Of a stretch of 64,000 nt of DNA, positions 1 to 8,546 are shown one piece after another. The notes below the pieces were generated by a model. The model was not told the origin of the DNA and made no database searches. It worked only from the letters and a program-made list of their open reading frames with translations. Origin of the DNA: Halalkalibacter wakoensis JCM 9140. GTDB lineage: Bacteria; Bacillota; Bacilli; Bacillales; Bacillaceae_D. The translations under genes were made by a program, and so were the position numbers. Numbering within the stretch: position 1 is the first letter of the stretch; every line of letters starts with the position of its first letter. Where the stretch lies: positions 1-64,000 of the forward strand of contig NZ_BAUT01000006.1 of NCBI RefSeq assembly GCF_000513095.1. Direction: 5' to 3'.

Positions 1-64
1 CGTTCATGTTCATACATTGAACGAAGTAGAGGCTTATTTTTTCAATCAGGTAATTCCCATCCAT
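1..64 (-). CDS. Possible start of a gene running off the window edge
   Basis: An ATG directly follows the stop codon of the lipoprotein gene, and its frame stays open for 21 codons to the window edge. It begins MDGNYLIEK. No clear ribosome binding site is visible beyond a weak purine stretch (GGACGAAGA), which lies within the upstream coding end. The close spacing would suit translational coupling, but the fragment is too short to identify and could be chance. Confidence 0.25.
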   Translation of the reverse strand, partial: MDGNYLIEKISLYFVQCMNMN

Positions 65-777
65 TTATCTTCGTCCATGAGCCGCATCATCAAACAAGTC
101 TGCTAAATCTCCTGCTGCTCCTGATATTGACTCAAACGGTTTACCAAGTCCAACATGATGTTCCACTGCATTCATTCGATTAATTATTTTTCGATCAGTC
201 GTAATCGTTACTTGTTGTAAATCAGTTATTTTTTCCACTTCTTGTTCAACTGCACGAATTAACCTTACTCGGTCTTGTTCACTTGATTCTAATCCAATAA
301 CAATACGCTCTCCATCCGACATAACATGAGCATCACGAACATTTTCTAAAGCCTCTATACTTGCTTCAAGTTTTCTTGTTAAATGAGAGGTCGCTTGGTA
401 ATCGTTTAGTTGGTTGCTTTGTTTCTTTACGTGCGGATTCTGACTGTGTTGATATTTATCACGTAAAACCCCTGGTCGATTACTTAAAATGCGAGCTCCT
501 TGATGATTTTGACCTTCATGCCGCATACTTAAGTTTCGATGATTCGTCGTATAGGAACCTTCTCCTGACAAATGAATGGAAGGGTCTGTTAACCCTTTGG
601 TGAATCATCGGGAATCATTAAATCAGAAAGAGGTCCTTCAAGCGCACGTACATTTTCCACTCCGTAGCCACTAAAGCCTTCTCTACGATCTGGACTTGCC
701 CCCATTTCGGCTTCTTGAGGAACTGTACAGCCTGTAACAATTGCAGAAGCAACGATTACATATCCTAAAAATCTCAT
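65..777 (-). CDS. YhcN/YlaJ-family sporulation lipoprotein (frameshifted)
   Basis: The N-terminus has a short hydrophobic signal ending in lipobox VTGC (Cys17), so the product should be lipid-anchored. The C-terminal half carries the family pattern: a heteromeric alpha/beta stretch with DAHVMSDGERIVIGL followed by a VTITTDRKIINRM segment. YhcN/YlaJ proteins are spore or forespore membrane lipoproteins linked to germination or outgrowth. The reading frame breaks near 596-598, in an AAAGGG run on the coding strand. One extra A would join ...DDSPKG to LTDPSIHLSG and give about 237 residues. This looks like a consensus error rather than decay. Paralogue identity (YhcN or YlaJ) is not decided here. 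Confidence 0.72.
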
Positions 778-1036
778 TAAAATCCCTCCTGTTCTTATTG
801 TACGAAGAAGAAGGTCATCTCAATCTGAAAAAATTAGGTAACAGTTCGCGGAAATTGTCGTTTTATTACTAAATTCATCTATTATTGACTACTTTAGGAG
901 AAACACTTTTCAACATTTTTCTATTGGGTATAATAATTTTATAAATAGACATTTGCTTAGATACACCAGTGATACAGCTCCCATTTCTCCCTAACCAATT
1001 CGTCTGTTTTTTATTTTTTTTAAGGTGGAGACTAAC
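778..1036. promoter_or_regulatory. Divergent intergenic region with a candidate promoter for the Spo0E-like gene
   Basis: This gap separates the lipoprotein gene (minus) from the Spo0E-like gene (plus). A perfect -10 hexamer TATAAT lies at 929-934, about 100 bases before the Spo0E-like start. A weak -35 (TTTTCA) sits 16 bases upstream. The SD for the lipoprotein gene (GGAGGG on the minus strand) is at the left end. No other gene is visible. Confidence 0.4.
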
Positions 1037-1177
1037 ATGTTGTGTGTAGAAATAGAGCAAAAACGATTACAGATGTTGAATCTTGCTAAAAAATACGGAA
1101 TGACCGCAAAGGCAACCGTTGAATGTAGCCAAGAATTGGACAAGCTTTTAAATTTATTACAAAGAAATTCCCAATAG
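1037..1177 (+). CDS. Spo0E-family aspartyl-phosphate phosphatase, 46 aa
   Basis: This short gene has a strong SD (AAGGTGGAG, 1022-1030) six bases before the ATG. The product has the Spo0E family signature: an IEQKRLQMLNLAKKYGM helix, then TVECSQELDKLLN with the conserved SQELD motif at residues 31-35. Spo0E-like peptides dephosphorylate Spo0A~P and so delay sporulation. Its 46 residues are near the minimum for the family, and it is essentially only the two-helix hairpin. It stands alone, upstream of the lysine riboswitch. Function is inferred from the motif. Confidence 0.82.
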   Translation: MLCVEIEQKRLQMLNLAKKYGMTAKATVECSQELDKLLNLLQRNSQ

Positions 1178-1247
1178 GCATTGCAATCATTGAAAACATT
1201 TGGTAAGGTAGACACAAATTACGTTATATCTTGCTTCATAAATTGAA

Positions 1248-1428
1248 GTGAGGGTAGAGGTGCAAGGATCATTAGTACATTAGTGGAGGAGAATGAGCTC
1301 TAAAGAAACTAGTGAAAAGGGATACTTGCCGAAGCTTATTGAGCACTCATAACTCATAAGCTGGGACTGTTCTAAAAAAGGACAGTACTGTCATATAGCA
1401 AGCATCGCTATATGGAGGGCTATCTCAC
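1248..1428 (+). ncRNA. Lysine riboswitch (L box) aptamer
   Basis: The leader holds the conserved L-box blocks in order: a TAGAGGTGCAAGGAT block near 1255, AGTA near 1274, GGGATACTTGCCGAAG near 1319-1334, GCTGGGACTG near 1360, and GGAGGGCTATC near 1414. P1 pairs GTGAG..TAG at 1248 with CTATCTCAC ending at 1428. The aptamer is followed by an intrinsic terminator and then dapA, so lysine binding should reduce dapA transcription. Assignment rests on recognised core motifs; a covariance search would settle it. Confidence 0.9.
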
Positions 1429-1462
1429 ACATTGAATTGGTTTGGCTACAAATGCTTAACCT

Positions 1463-1497
1463 AACAACAATGAGTAGAGGCCTCATTGTTGTTTTTT
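1463..1497 (+). terminator. Riboswitch-controlled terminator before dapA
   Basis: An uninterrupted stem AACAACAATGAG / CTCATTGTTGTT is followed by a run of seven T. It lies 35 bases after the lysine aptamer and about 65 bases before the dapA start. This is the expected expression platform. Confidence 0.85.
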
Positions 1498-1561
1498 TGT
1501 GCCTCCCAGTAGCCCATCTTCTCCCTGCGTATATAAAATTTTTGAATTGAGGGTGAATTGG

Positions 1562-2448
1562 ATGAATTTTGGTCGTATTTTAACTGCAATGGTAACACCA
1601 TTTAATCAACATGGACAACTTGACTTACAGGCAACAAAAGATTTAGTAAAACATCTAATCTCAAATGGATCTGAAGCATTGGTTGTAGGTGGAACAACTG
1701 GAGAATCCCCTACTCTTTCGACTGATGAAAAATTACTGCTATTTAAAACAGTTGTTGAAACAGCCAACGGTCAAGTTCCTGTTATAGCTGGAACTGGTTC
1801 GAACAATACGTATGCTTCCATTGAGCTTACAAAACAAGCAGAAGAAATTGGCGTAGACGCTGTAATGCTTGTCGTTCCCTATTACAATAAACCTTCTCAA
1901 GAGGGAATGTTTGCTCATTTTAGCACGATTGCCAATGCAACGAAGCTACCAGTGATGTTGTATAACATCCCTGGTAGAAGTGTTGTGAATATGGATGTAG
2001 AAACGACGCTGCGTTTAGCACAAATCCCTAACATCGTTCGATGAAAGAAGCAAGTGGTGATTTGGATGCCATTGCAAATCTTATTGAACATGCTCCAGAA
2101 GGCTTTAGCGTCTATAGTGGTGATGACAGTTTAACGTTGCCACTTTTATCAATTGGTGGTACAGGTGTTGTCTCAGTTGCTTCTCATATTGTTGGTAATG
2201 AAATGCAACAAATGGTCCGCAACTACCTAGCAGGTCAAGTTACAGCAGCTGCTATGCAGCATCGTCAACTATTACCGGTCATGAAGTCTTTATTTACGGC
2301 TCCTAACCCTACTGCAGTAAAAGCTGCTTTAGAGATGAAAGGAGTTAAAGTTGGACCTGTTCGTTTGCCTTTAGTACCTCTAACGGCTGAAGAACAGCAA
2401 CATTTGCAATCAATCGTACAACCTTCTATTAATTTCTTCGTTAGCTAA
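1562..2448 (+). CDS. dapA: 4-hydroxy-tetrahydrodipicolinate synthase (frameshifted)
   Basis: DapA condenses pyruvate with aspartate semialdehyde, the first committed step of lysine and diaminopimelate synthesis. The TIM-barrel family motifs are present: MVTPFNQHGQLD, GGTTGESPTL, the VVPYYNKPSQEG Tyr region, and KEASGD containing the Schiff-base lysine. ATG 1562 is preceded by GAGGGTG at the right spacing; in-frame codons further upstream fall in the terminator T tract. The frame is lost near 2040. One added base gives IVRMKEASGD and a 295-residue protein. The gene is monocistronic behind a lysine riboswitch and is closed by a terminator. Confidence 0.9.
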
Positions 2449-2453
2449 ATTTC

Positions 2454-2487
2454 AAAAAAGCATGTAGCAAACGCTACATGCTTTTTT
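2454..2487. terminator. Bidirectional terminator between dapA and the EamA gene
   Basis: A perfect stem AAAAAAGCATGTAGC / GCTACATGCTTTTTT lies between two convergent genes, with T runs usable on either strand. It overlaps the last codons of the EamA gene. Confidence 0.85.
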
Positions 2488-3409
2488 TATATACCGGCTT
2501 TTCAACCGTCCTTGATTTAAAGAAATGATTCTCTATATAACCTGTTCCAAACAAAACGCCAATAACAATAAAAAGAAAGCCAAACGTCTGATACCAGTAA
2601 ACTTGTTCATTTAAAAAGATAGCTGAACTAATTAAACCGAAAAAAGGAACGAAATTATTAAAAATTGCTGTTTGCCCAGCTCCAATTTTCTGAATGGCGG
2701 CATTAAATAAAAAATGTCCTACGGCAGTTGCTAGGATAGCTGAAATGAAAAAAATGATGTAGGCATAGACAGGTGCATGGAACATAGTCCCAATGCTGCC
2801 TGGCTCAAGAACGAAACTAAGAGTAAGTAATCCAAAAGATCCAATCAACAGCATTAAGCTAGTCATTTGCCTTGAATCGAGTGTAGCTGTTGCTTTTTTA
2901 ATAAAGATGAAACTAATAGCTTGTGCAAACATGGCGACAAATAGCGCTAATTCCCCGAAAGAGAAAACGTGTTCGCCTCCCCCTCCCTGAATAAACATAA
3001 CCCCAATAAAAGCTAAACCAATTCCAACTATTCTCCACTTTGTAACTGTATCTCCAAGAAAAATCATAGCCAAAATAGACGTTGTCAGAGGAAGCAATGC
3101 TAAAATTAAGACAGCATTTGACGCATTTGTAAACGTTAATCCCGTTGCTAAAAAAGCATGATGACAAACTACACCAAAAAAGGTCGCAAGTAGCGTATAT
3201 TTCCACTCTTTTCTCGTTAATGGCTTTATCCATTTCCTTCCTAAAATCATTGCAGTTGCAGCCATGCCGGCTACCATAATCCGAAATACCGTCATCGTGA
3301 TTGGAGGAAATTCTTCCACTAATATTTTTAACATTACGACATTTAATCCCCATAAAATCATGACAAAAAAGATGATCGCATATGTAAAAAGAAGTGATTT
3401 GTCTTTCAA
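2474..3409 (-). CDS. EamA/DMT-superfamily membrane transporter
   Basis: This 311-residue protein has about ten hydrophobic segments in two repeated EamA halves, with typical motifs WGLNVVMLK near residue 20 and AxGHFLFNAAI in the second half. DMT proteins are inner-membrane exporters or importers of amino acids and other metabolites; the substrate cannot be read from sequence. It lies downstream of the ectoine-type operon on the same strand. However, an intrinsic terminator at about 3540-3594 and a 180-base gap suggest separate transcription. The C-terminus is basic and cytosolic. Confidence 0.8.
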   Translation of the reverse strand: MKDKSLLFTYAIIFFVMILWGLNVVMLKILVEEFPPITMTVFRIMVAGMAATAMILGRKWIKPLTRKEWKYTLLATFFGVVCHHAFLATGLTFTNASNAVLILALLPLTTSILAMIFLGDTVTKWRIVGIGLAFIGVMFIQGGGGEHVFSFGELALFVAMFAQAISFIFIKKATATLDSRQMTSLMLLIGSFGLLTLSFVLEPGSIGTMFHAPVYAYIIFFISAILATAVGHFLFNAAIQKIGAGQTAIFNNFVPFFGLISSAIFLNEQVYWYQTFGFLFIVIGVLFGTGYIENHFFKSRTVEKPVYKKSM

Positions 3410-3540
3410 TCTTGATCGTCCTCTCTACATTATGTAGTAGTATCGTATCATTACAATGATGAAAGATCATTAATTTTTTTCGGGTTTCGTAATATTTTAC
3501 ACAATACAACGCTTACACTAATGGATTCTATAAGAATACA

Positions 3541-3594
3541 GAAAAAGGGTGATTCAATACAGGACACGTTACCCTGTTGAATCACCCCTTTTTT
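3541..3594 (-). terminator. Terminator of the catabolic operon
   Basis: A long stem is formed by the GGGTGATTCAA segments on either side of a short loop, with A/T runs at both ends. It lies immediately past the ectoine hydrolase stop codon and ends the five-gene operon. Confidence 0.75.
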
Positions 3595-4813
3595 ACGGTG
3601 TATGCTCATCTGAAATAATCGATAAATTAGGTTTTTCATACAATCCACGTGGGAAATTTGTTAAAAGCTCTACTCCTTTTTCCGTAATTCGAATCGTCTC
3701 TGTTATTTCTACTCCATAATCGTTGTACCAAATTCCTGGCATTAAATGAAACGTCATATTAGGTTTTAAAATTGACTCATCTCCTGGTCTGAAGCTTATC
3801 GTATGTTCTCCCCAATCTGGTGGAAAACTAAGGCCGACAGAATAACCTAACCTTGAACTCTTTCTATGACCATATTTGCCTATTGTCTTGCTCCATATTC
3901 TCTCCACTTCTTCTGCCCTAATACCAGGACGAATATAGTCTAGTGTAACATCTATTCCTTCTTCGACTACTTTAGAAAGTTCTTTGACCTCTTTAGGTGC
4001 CGTACCTATAGCCATTGTTCGAGCCATGGGTGCATGATAACGCTTATAGGCACCTGCTATTTCTATTGTTAAAAAATCCCCCTTCTCATAAGGTCGATCT
4101 GTCCAGGTAATATGAGGACAAGAGGTGTTTTCATTTGTTGGCATCATCGGTACAATTGACGTATAATCTCCTCCGAAACTAGGTGTCCCTTTAATCTGAG
4201 CATAATAAATGGCTGCTGCAACATCAGACTCTCTAGCCCCTATTTCTACACTTTCATAAGCAGCTGTCATGGCATTTTCGACTATTTTTCCAGCCCTTCT
4301 CATGTAGTTAATTTCTTCTGGTGACTTGATTAAGCGGACCATGTTTACAAGGCTTGATGTGTCTTTAAAAGTTGCATCAGGCAATCCATGTTTTAATCGT
4401 TCAAAACAAAGTGCCGTAAAATAATGAACATCTTTTTCAACACCTATCGTTCTTCTTCCTTGACCAATTTCTGTTAGAATATTTGCGACAAAATCGATCG
4501 GATGCCGATCCGTTGATTGTACATAAAAATCAGGATAGGCAATAATATGGTGTTCATCAAGCCAAGTTGTTTTTGCTACACCATTTGCATCCATTTGACG
4601 GCCGATCCAAAGTGGCTGCGCATCTTCTAATGTGACAACCATTATTTGGTGTACATAAAAGCTCCATGCCGAATAATTGGTTAAATAATACATATTGGAA
4701 GGGTTCGAAATTAAAAGAACATCCACCCCTTCATCCACCATTCTTTTTTTGACTGCCTCCAACCTCTTTTTGTACTCTTTTAATGCAAACAAAGATTTCA
4801 CCCTCTTTCTCAT
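3593..4813 (-). CDS. doeA: Ectoine hydrolase (M24 peptidase-like DoeA/EutD)
   Basis: DoeA opens the ectoine ring to N-acetyl-2,4-diaminobutyrate. The 406 residues show a creatinase-type N-terminal domain (about 12-150) and an M24 pita-bread domain (about 165-390). Segments I recognise as typical of DoeA rather than prolidases include WSFYVHQ (50-56), GRQMDANG, PHITWTDRPY, RYHAPMART and GLSFPPDWGEH. The usual M24 metal ligands are largely replaced, as in DoeA. It is the last gene of a five-gene operon that could process the product further. Family recognition is strong; ectoine as the in vivo substrate is inferred. Confidence 0.82.
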   Translation of the reverse strand: MRKRVKSLFALKEYKKRLEAVKKRMVDEGVDVLLISNPSNMYYLTNYSAWSFYVHQIMVVTLEDAQPLWIGRQMDANGVAKTTWLDEHHIIAYPDFYVQSTDRHPIDFVANILTEIGQGRRTIGVEKDVHYFTALCFERLKHGLPDATFKDTSSLVNMVRLIKSPEEINYMRRAGKIVENAMTAAYESVEIGARESDVAAAIYYAQIKGTPSFGGDYTSIVPMMPTNENTSCPHITWTDRPYEKGDFLTIEIAGAYKRYHAPMARTMAIGTAPKEVKELSKVVEEGIDVTLDYIRPGIRAEEVERIWSKTIGKYGHRKSSRLGYSVGLSFPPDWGEHTISFRPGDESILKPNMTFHLMPGIWYNDYGVEITETIRITEKGVELLTNFPRGLYEKPNLSIISDEHTP

Positions 4814-4829
4814 CCCTGTTCTATTTCAT

Positions 4830-6281
4830 TTACAAAAACGGGGATCTTTGTAATTTAAATGCGACAACTTTCTGTTCTGTCATTGCCTCAATTTGATACT
4901 TCACCCCTTCACGACCAAGACCTGATCCTTTAATCCCTCCAAAAGGCATCGCATCAATTCTGACATCACTGCTATCGTTGATCATCACTCCACCAAAATG
5001 TAGTTCGTGAATCGCTTGAAATGCAGTGTCTAATTTTTCAGTAAAAATTCCAGCTTGTAAACCGTACCCACTTTTATTCGAATATTCAATGCCTTCCTCT
5101 AGAGAGTTAATTGATTGAATGAGTACGACTGGACCAAACACTTCTTGTGTTGCAATAGTTGCCTGTTCAGGAACATTTGTTAACACAGTTGGTTCTACAA
5201 AGGTCCCTATTCGTCTTCCCCCACATTGTACAATTGCACCTTGCTTCTTTGCTTCTATAATCCATTTTTCCACGCGTTTTGCTTCCTTCTCCGAAATCAT
5301 CGGACCGATGTCGGTTTTTTCGTCATTTTTATGGCCAACCTTCAATTTTTTCGTTTCCTCAACAAATGTTGTAAGAAAGGTTTGATAGATTGATTTCTCA
5401 ACGTAAATTCGTTGAACACCGATACAGTTTTGACCTGCTACTCCAAATGCTCCTGAAACCGTTGAATGAATTGCCTCTTTTACATTGGCATCTTTTAAAA
5501 TAATGGTCGGGGAATTAGAGCCTAGTTCCATTCCTGTTTTTTTAACACCGGCTTTCTTTGTAATCTCTTTTCCTGTTTCATAACCTCCGGTGAAAGAAAC
5601 GAAACGAACATCGTCATGTTCCACTAATGGCTCGCATATAATTGAACCATGGCCAGTAATAACGGATAATATATCTTTAGGTAAACCAGCATATAAAAAC
5701 GCTTCAGCAAAACGCAAAGCACTTAACGGTGTTAAGGAAGCCGGTTTCACTATTACTGCATTTCCTGCAGCAATGGCTGGACCGACTTTGTGTGCAACAA
5801 GATTAAGTGGATCGTTAAATGGGGTAATAGCAGCGACAATGCCAATTGGAAAACGATAAACATACCCAACTCTGTTTTCATGTCCGGGCATTTGTGAAAA
5901 AGGAATCGTATCGCCTTCAATCCTTCTTGCTTCCTCTGCACTTAATCGTAATGTTTCAATGCAGCGAATGACTTCTTTTCTAGCCTCTCGAATGGTTTTA
6001 CTGCTTTCTAGCACAATGGTTTTCACGTAGACATCTTGATTTTCTTCAATATAGGAAGCTGCTTTGTGTAGAATTGCCATTCGTTCATGTACAGGCAAGC
6101 TTGCACTCTTTTGAGCACCTGATTTAGCTTTTTGAATAGCAAATTCTACATCTTCTTCCGTTGCAGAAGGAACTGTTGCAATAAGTTCCCCTGTACCTGG
6201 ATCGTAAACCTCAATGCCCTTTTTTCCATGAATCCATTCTCCTCCAATTAACATGCGCTCTTGAACGATTGGTTTAGCCAT
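4830..6281 (-). CDS. NAD(P)-dependent aldehyde dehydrogenase, probably aspartate-semialdehyde oxidising (DoeC-like)
   Basis: This 483-residue ALDH-superfamily protein has the Rossmann segment ending FTGGYETGKEI, the general-base glutamate in MELGSNSP (near 252) and the catalytic cysteine in GQNCIG (near 285). The C-terminal PFGGIKGSGLGREG motif is also present. In ectoine degradation DoeC oxidises aspartate semialdehyde to aspartate, and the position between doeA and a homoserine-dehydrogenase-like gene suits that role. ALDH substrate specificity cannot be read from these motifs, so lactaldehyde or succinate-semialdehyde type activity remains possible. It starts at ATG 6281 after GGGGGATTACGGT. 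Confidence 0.75.
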   Translation of the reverse strand: MAKPIVQERMLIGGEWIHGKKGIEVYDPGTGELIATVPSATEEDVEFAIQKAKSGAQKSASLPVHERMAILHKAASYIEENQDVYVKTIVLESSKTIREARKEVIRCIETLRLSAEEARRIEGDTIPFSQMPGHENRVGYVYRFPIGIVAAITPFNDPLNLVAHKVGPAIAAGNAVIVKPASLTPLSALRFAEAFLYAGLPKDILSVITGHGSIICEPLVEHDDVRFVSFTGGYETGKEITKKAGVKKTGMELGSNSPTIILKDANVKEAIHSTVSGAFGVAGQNCIGVQRIYVEKSIYQTFLTTFVEETKKLKVGHKNDEKTDIGPMISEKEAKRVEKWIIEAKKQGAIVQCGGRRIGTFVEPTVLTNVPEQATIATQEVFGPVVLIQSINSLEEGIEYSNKSGYGLQAGIFTEKLDTAFQAIHELHFGGVMINDSSDVRIDAMPFGGIKGSGLGREGVKYQIEAMTEQKVVAFKLQRSPFL

Positions 6282-6296
6282 ACCGTAATCCCCCTA

Positions 6297-7334
6297 TTAT
6301 TTAGTCCGTTCAATGTGAATCAAATCAATTAAGACGGCAAATCCCGTCTCTTTGATTCCAGCCCCTGCGCCAACGAGTGTAATAGGTCCAGATAAATCAC
6401 ATTCATATGTGATCGCATTCATTGCCCCAGATATTCCAGCTAATGGATCATCTAAAGAAACCATTTCCGGCTGGACCGTGGCAAGAAGTCCTTGATCTGT
6501 TTTCTTGAGAGATCCAATCAATTTCCATCGTCTTCCTTGTTCTTTGGCTTCTTTGATATCATTTGTTGTCATGTTCGCAATTCCCTTGCATGTAACATCT
6601 TCTCTCTTTAATGGATACCCTAGAACAACATTCGCTAAAATAAGAATTTTATATAATACATCATAGCCTTCTACATCCGCCGTTGGATCTGCTTCGGCAA
6701 AACCTTTTTCCTGTGCCTCCCTTAACGCTTCTTCATAAGTGAGACCATCTTCCATTCGCATGAACATGTAATTTGTCGTACCATTCAGAATGCCTCTTAT
6801 TTCCGTAATGTCATTTCCTGTTAGTGTTAGCTCTGGAAGTCGTAATGCAGGCGAACCGCTCATCACAGATCCTTCAAATAGCCATTTCACACCATTTTCT
6901 TTTGCCAGTGAAAATAAGCGATCATATGCAAGAGCCACTGGACCTTTATTTGTCATCACAATGTTTTTCTTATTTGTAAAAGCAACCGTGCAATGGTCAA
7001 TGGCAGGTTGACCTGTTTGCACATCCGTAAATGTCATTTCTACAACAGAATCAGCATTCGAATTGGTTATGGTTTCTTCACTTGACCATCCTCGAACTAA
7101 TCCAGGTGTATCAGGATAGTCGTATAGCGCTCCCGTCTCCTTGACCGTTTTCATAACGGTATCTAAACAAAGCCCATTAGGATGATGCAATGACCCTTTA
7201 TATAGATCAGAAATCGATACAATTTTAAATTCGATTTCATTGGCTGCCTTCAGTTGTTGACCTTTTTCTCGTAAAATTTCAACAAAACCTTGACCTACTC
7301 CGCCAAAACCAATCAAATCCAATTTATGTGTCAA
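6297..7334 (-). CDS. Homoserine dehydrogenase-like oxidoreductase without ACT domain
   Basis: The 345 residues contain an N-terminal NAD(P)-binding GFGGVGQGF (9-17), a TNKGPVAL segment with the expected catalytic lysine, and the family core GILNGTTNYM and FAEADPTADVEGYD. It lacks the C-terminal ACT regulatory domain of biosynthetic Bacillus Hom and is about 90 residues shorter. It is not next to thrB or thrC. Its start overlaps the M20 gene by 11 bases, implying translational coupling in a catabolic operon. It would interconvert aspartate semialdehyde and homoserine; the direction in vivo is unknown. Confidence 0.78.
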   Translation of the reverse strand: MTHKLDLIGFGGVGQGFVEILREKGQQLKAANEIEFKIVSISDLYKGSLHHPNGLCLDTVMKTVKETGALYDYPDTPGLVRGWSSEETITNSNADSVVEMTFTDVQTGQPAIDHCTVAFTNKKNIVMTNKGPVALAYDRLFSLAKENGVKWLFEGSVMSGSPALRLPELTLTGNDITEIRGILNGTTNYMFMRMEDGLTYEEALREAQEKGFAEADPTADVEGYDVLYKILILANVVLGYPLKREDVTCKGIANMTTNDIKEAKEQGRRWKLIGSLKKTDQGLLATVQPEMVSLDDPLAGISGAMNAITYECDLSGPITLVGAGAGIKETGFAVLIDLIHIERTK

Positions 7335-8526
7335 TTTGATCCCCTCCTCTTTTCATAGAAAGCAAGGCTGCTTTTACTAACGTCTTTGAACCCAACTCAA
7401 GGACGCGTTCATCAAAACAAAATGTTGGCTGATGTAGACTGGTTTTTTCTCTAGTTGATTCACAAGCCCCAAGAAACATCATGGCTCCAGGAATTTCTCT
7501 CAAAATATGGCTAAAATCTTCACCACCCATGCCGTATGGTACGGAATGAATCTTACATGTTGGGTCCACTAGTGAGAGGGCACTCGCTAATACTTCTGTT
7601 TTTTTCTGGTCATTAAATAAAGCTGGTTCTCCGTGGTGTATTTTCAGTTCGTACGTGCCTTTATATGCCTTAATAGATGTCAGCCCATCTCTTAATTCAT
7701 TGGTTAATTTCTTTCTAGCCTCTCCTGAATACGTCCTCATCGTACCTCTTATGGTCACCTCTGAAGGGATAACATTGGTTGATGTTCCTCCTAATAGTTG
7801 ACACACACTTAAAACTGCTGGGTCAGTCGCAGAAACACTTCTTGAAGGCAAGCTATAGAAAAATGGAAGAATGATAGACGTGAGCCAAATAGGATCAATG
7901 GACTGTTCAGGATAAGCTCCGTGTCCACCAGTGCCCGAAATAACAACTTCAAACGTATCAACATTAGCCATTGCAATGCCGGGCTTTATTTTTGCTTCTC
8001 CTAAAGGAAGCTCAGGGTCTATATGCAAAGCGTAGAACGCTTCGACATCCTTGATCGCTTCCTTCTCCAACATGTATTGAGCACCTGTTTTTCCGTAATG
8101 GTCTTCCGTTTCTTCTGCAGGTTGAAACAAACATTTTACTGTACCTGGCAATTGACCTTGCTCAAATAAACTTGATAGCAAATAGACCGCTCCCAGAAGC
8201 ATAGCCGTATGCCCATCATGTCCACATGCATGCATAATGCCTTTATAGCTAGATTGATAGACAAGATCTGTTTTTTCCTGTATAGGCAATGCATCTATAT
8301 CAGCTCGAAGACCAATAATTGGACTTGAACCACTACCAACAGTCACTAACACTCCTGTATCAAGTCCTAATTGATCTTTACCAGATTGGACTGTAACACC
8401 TGGTAGGCTCTTGACCTGTTCGATAATATAAGAGGTTGTTTCCACCTCTTCAAAACTCAATTCCGGATTTTGATGCAAATGTCTTCGCCACTCTACTAAC
8501 CTTTTTTTCCATTCATCCATGCCCAT
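7324..8526 (-). CDS. M20-family amidohydrolase (candidate N-acetyl-diaminobutyrate deacetylase)
   Basis: M20D-type metalloenzymes hydrolyse N-acyl amino acids. Signature blocks are HACGHDGHTAML (99-110, including the metal-ligand Cys101 and His103), PAEET (137-141) with the catalytic and ligand glutamates, HIDP, GGHGAYP in the lid domain, and GGEDFSH near the C-terminus. ATG 8526 has AAGGATGA upstream. Canonical ectoine pathways use the unrelated AstE/AspA-type DoeB to deacetylate N-acetyl-diaminobutyrate. Its place directly in the doeA operon suggests that this M20 enzyme does that step, which is an inference. Other acyl-amino-acid substrates are possible. Confidence 0.8.
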   Translation of the reverse strand: MGMDEWKKRLVEWRRHLHQNPELSFEEVETTSYIIEQVKSLPGVTVQSGKDQLGLDTGVLVTVGSGSSPIIGLRADIDALPIQEKTDLVYQSSYKGIMHACGHDGHTAMLLGAVYLLSSLFEQGQLPGTVKCLFQPAEETEDHYGKTGAQYMLEKEAIKDVEAFYALHIDPELPLGEAKIKPGIAMANVDTFEVVISGTGGHGAYPEQSIDPIWLTSIILPFFYSLPSRSVSATDPAVLSVCQLLGGTSTNVIPSEVTIRGTMRTYSGEARKKLTNELRDGLTSIKAYKGTYELKIHHGEPALFNDQKKTEVLASALSLVDPTCKIHSVPYGMGGEDFSHILREIPGAMMFLGACESTREKTSLHQPTFCFDERVLELGSKTLVKAALLSMKRGGDQIDT

Positions 8527-8546
8527 CGCCGTATCATCCTTACGTT

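Noticed and set aside
991-1215. Minus-strand open frames opposite the Spo0E-like gene
   Set aside because: They lack SDs and recognisable motifs, and the plus strand holds a clear Spo0E-family gene.
2040-2448. Independent gene starting MKEASGD
   Set aside because: This is the C-terminal half of dapA after a one-base deletion. The KEASGD lysine motif lies at the junction.
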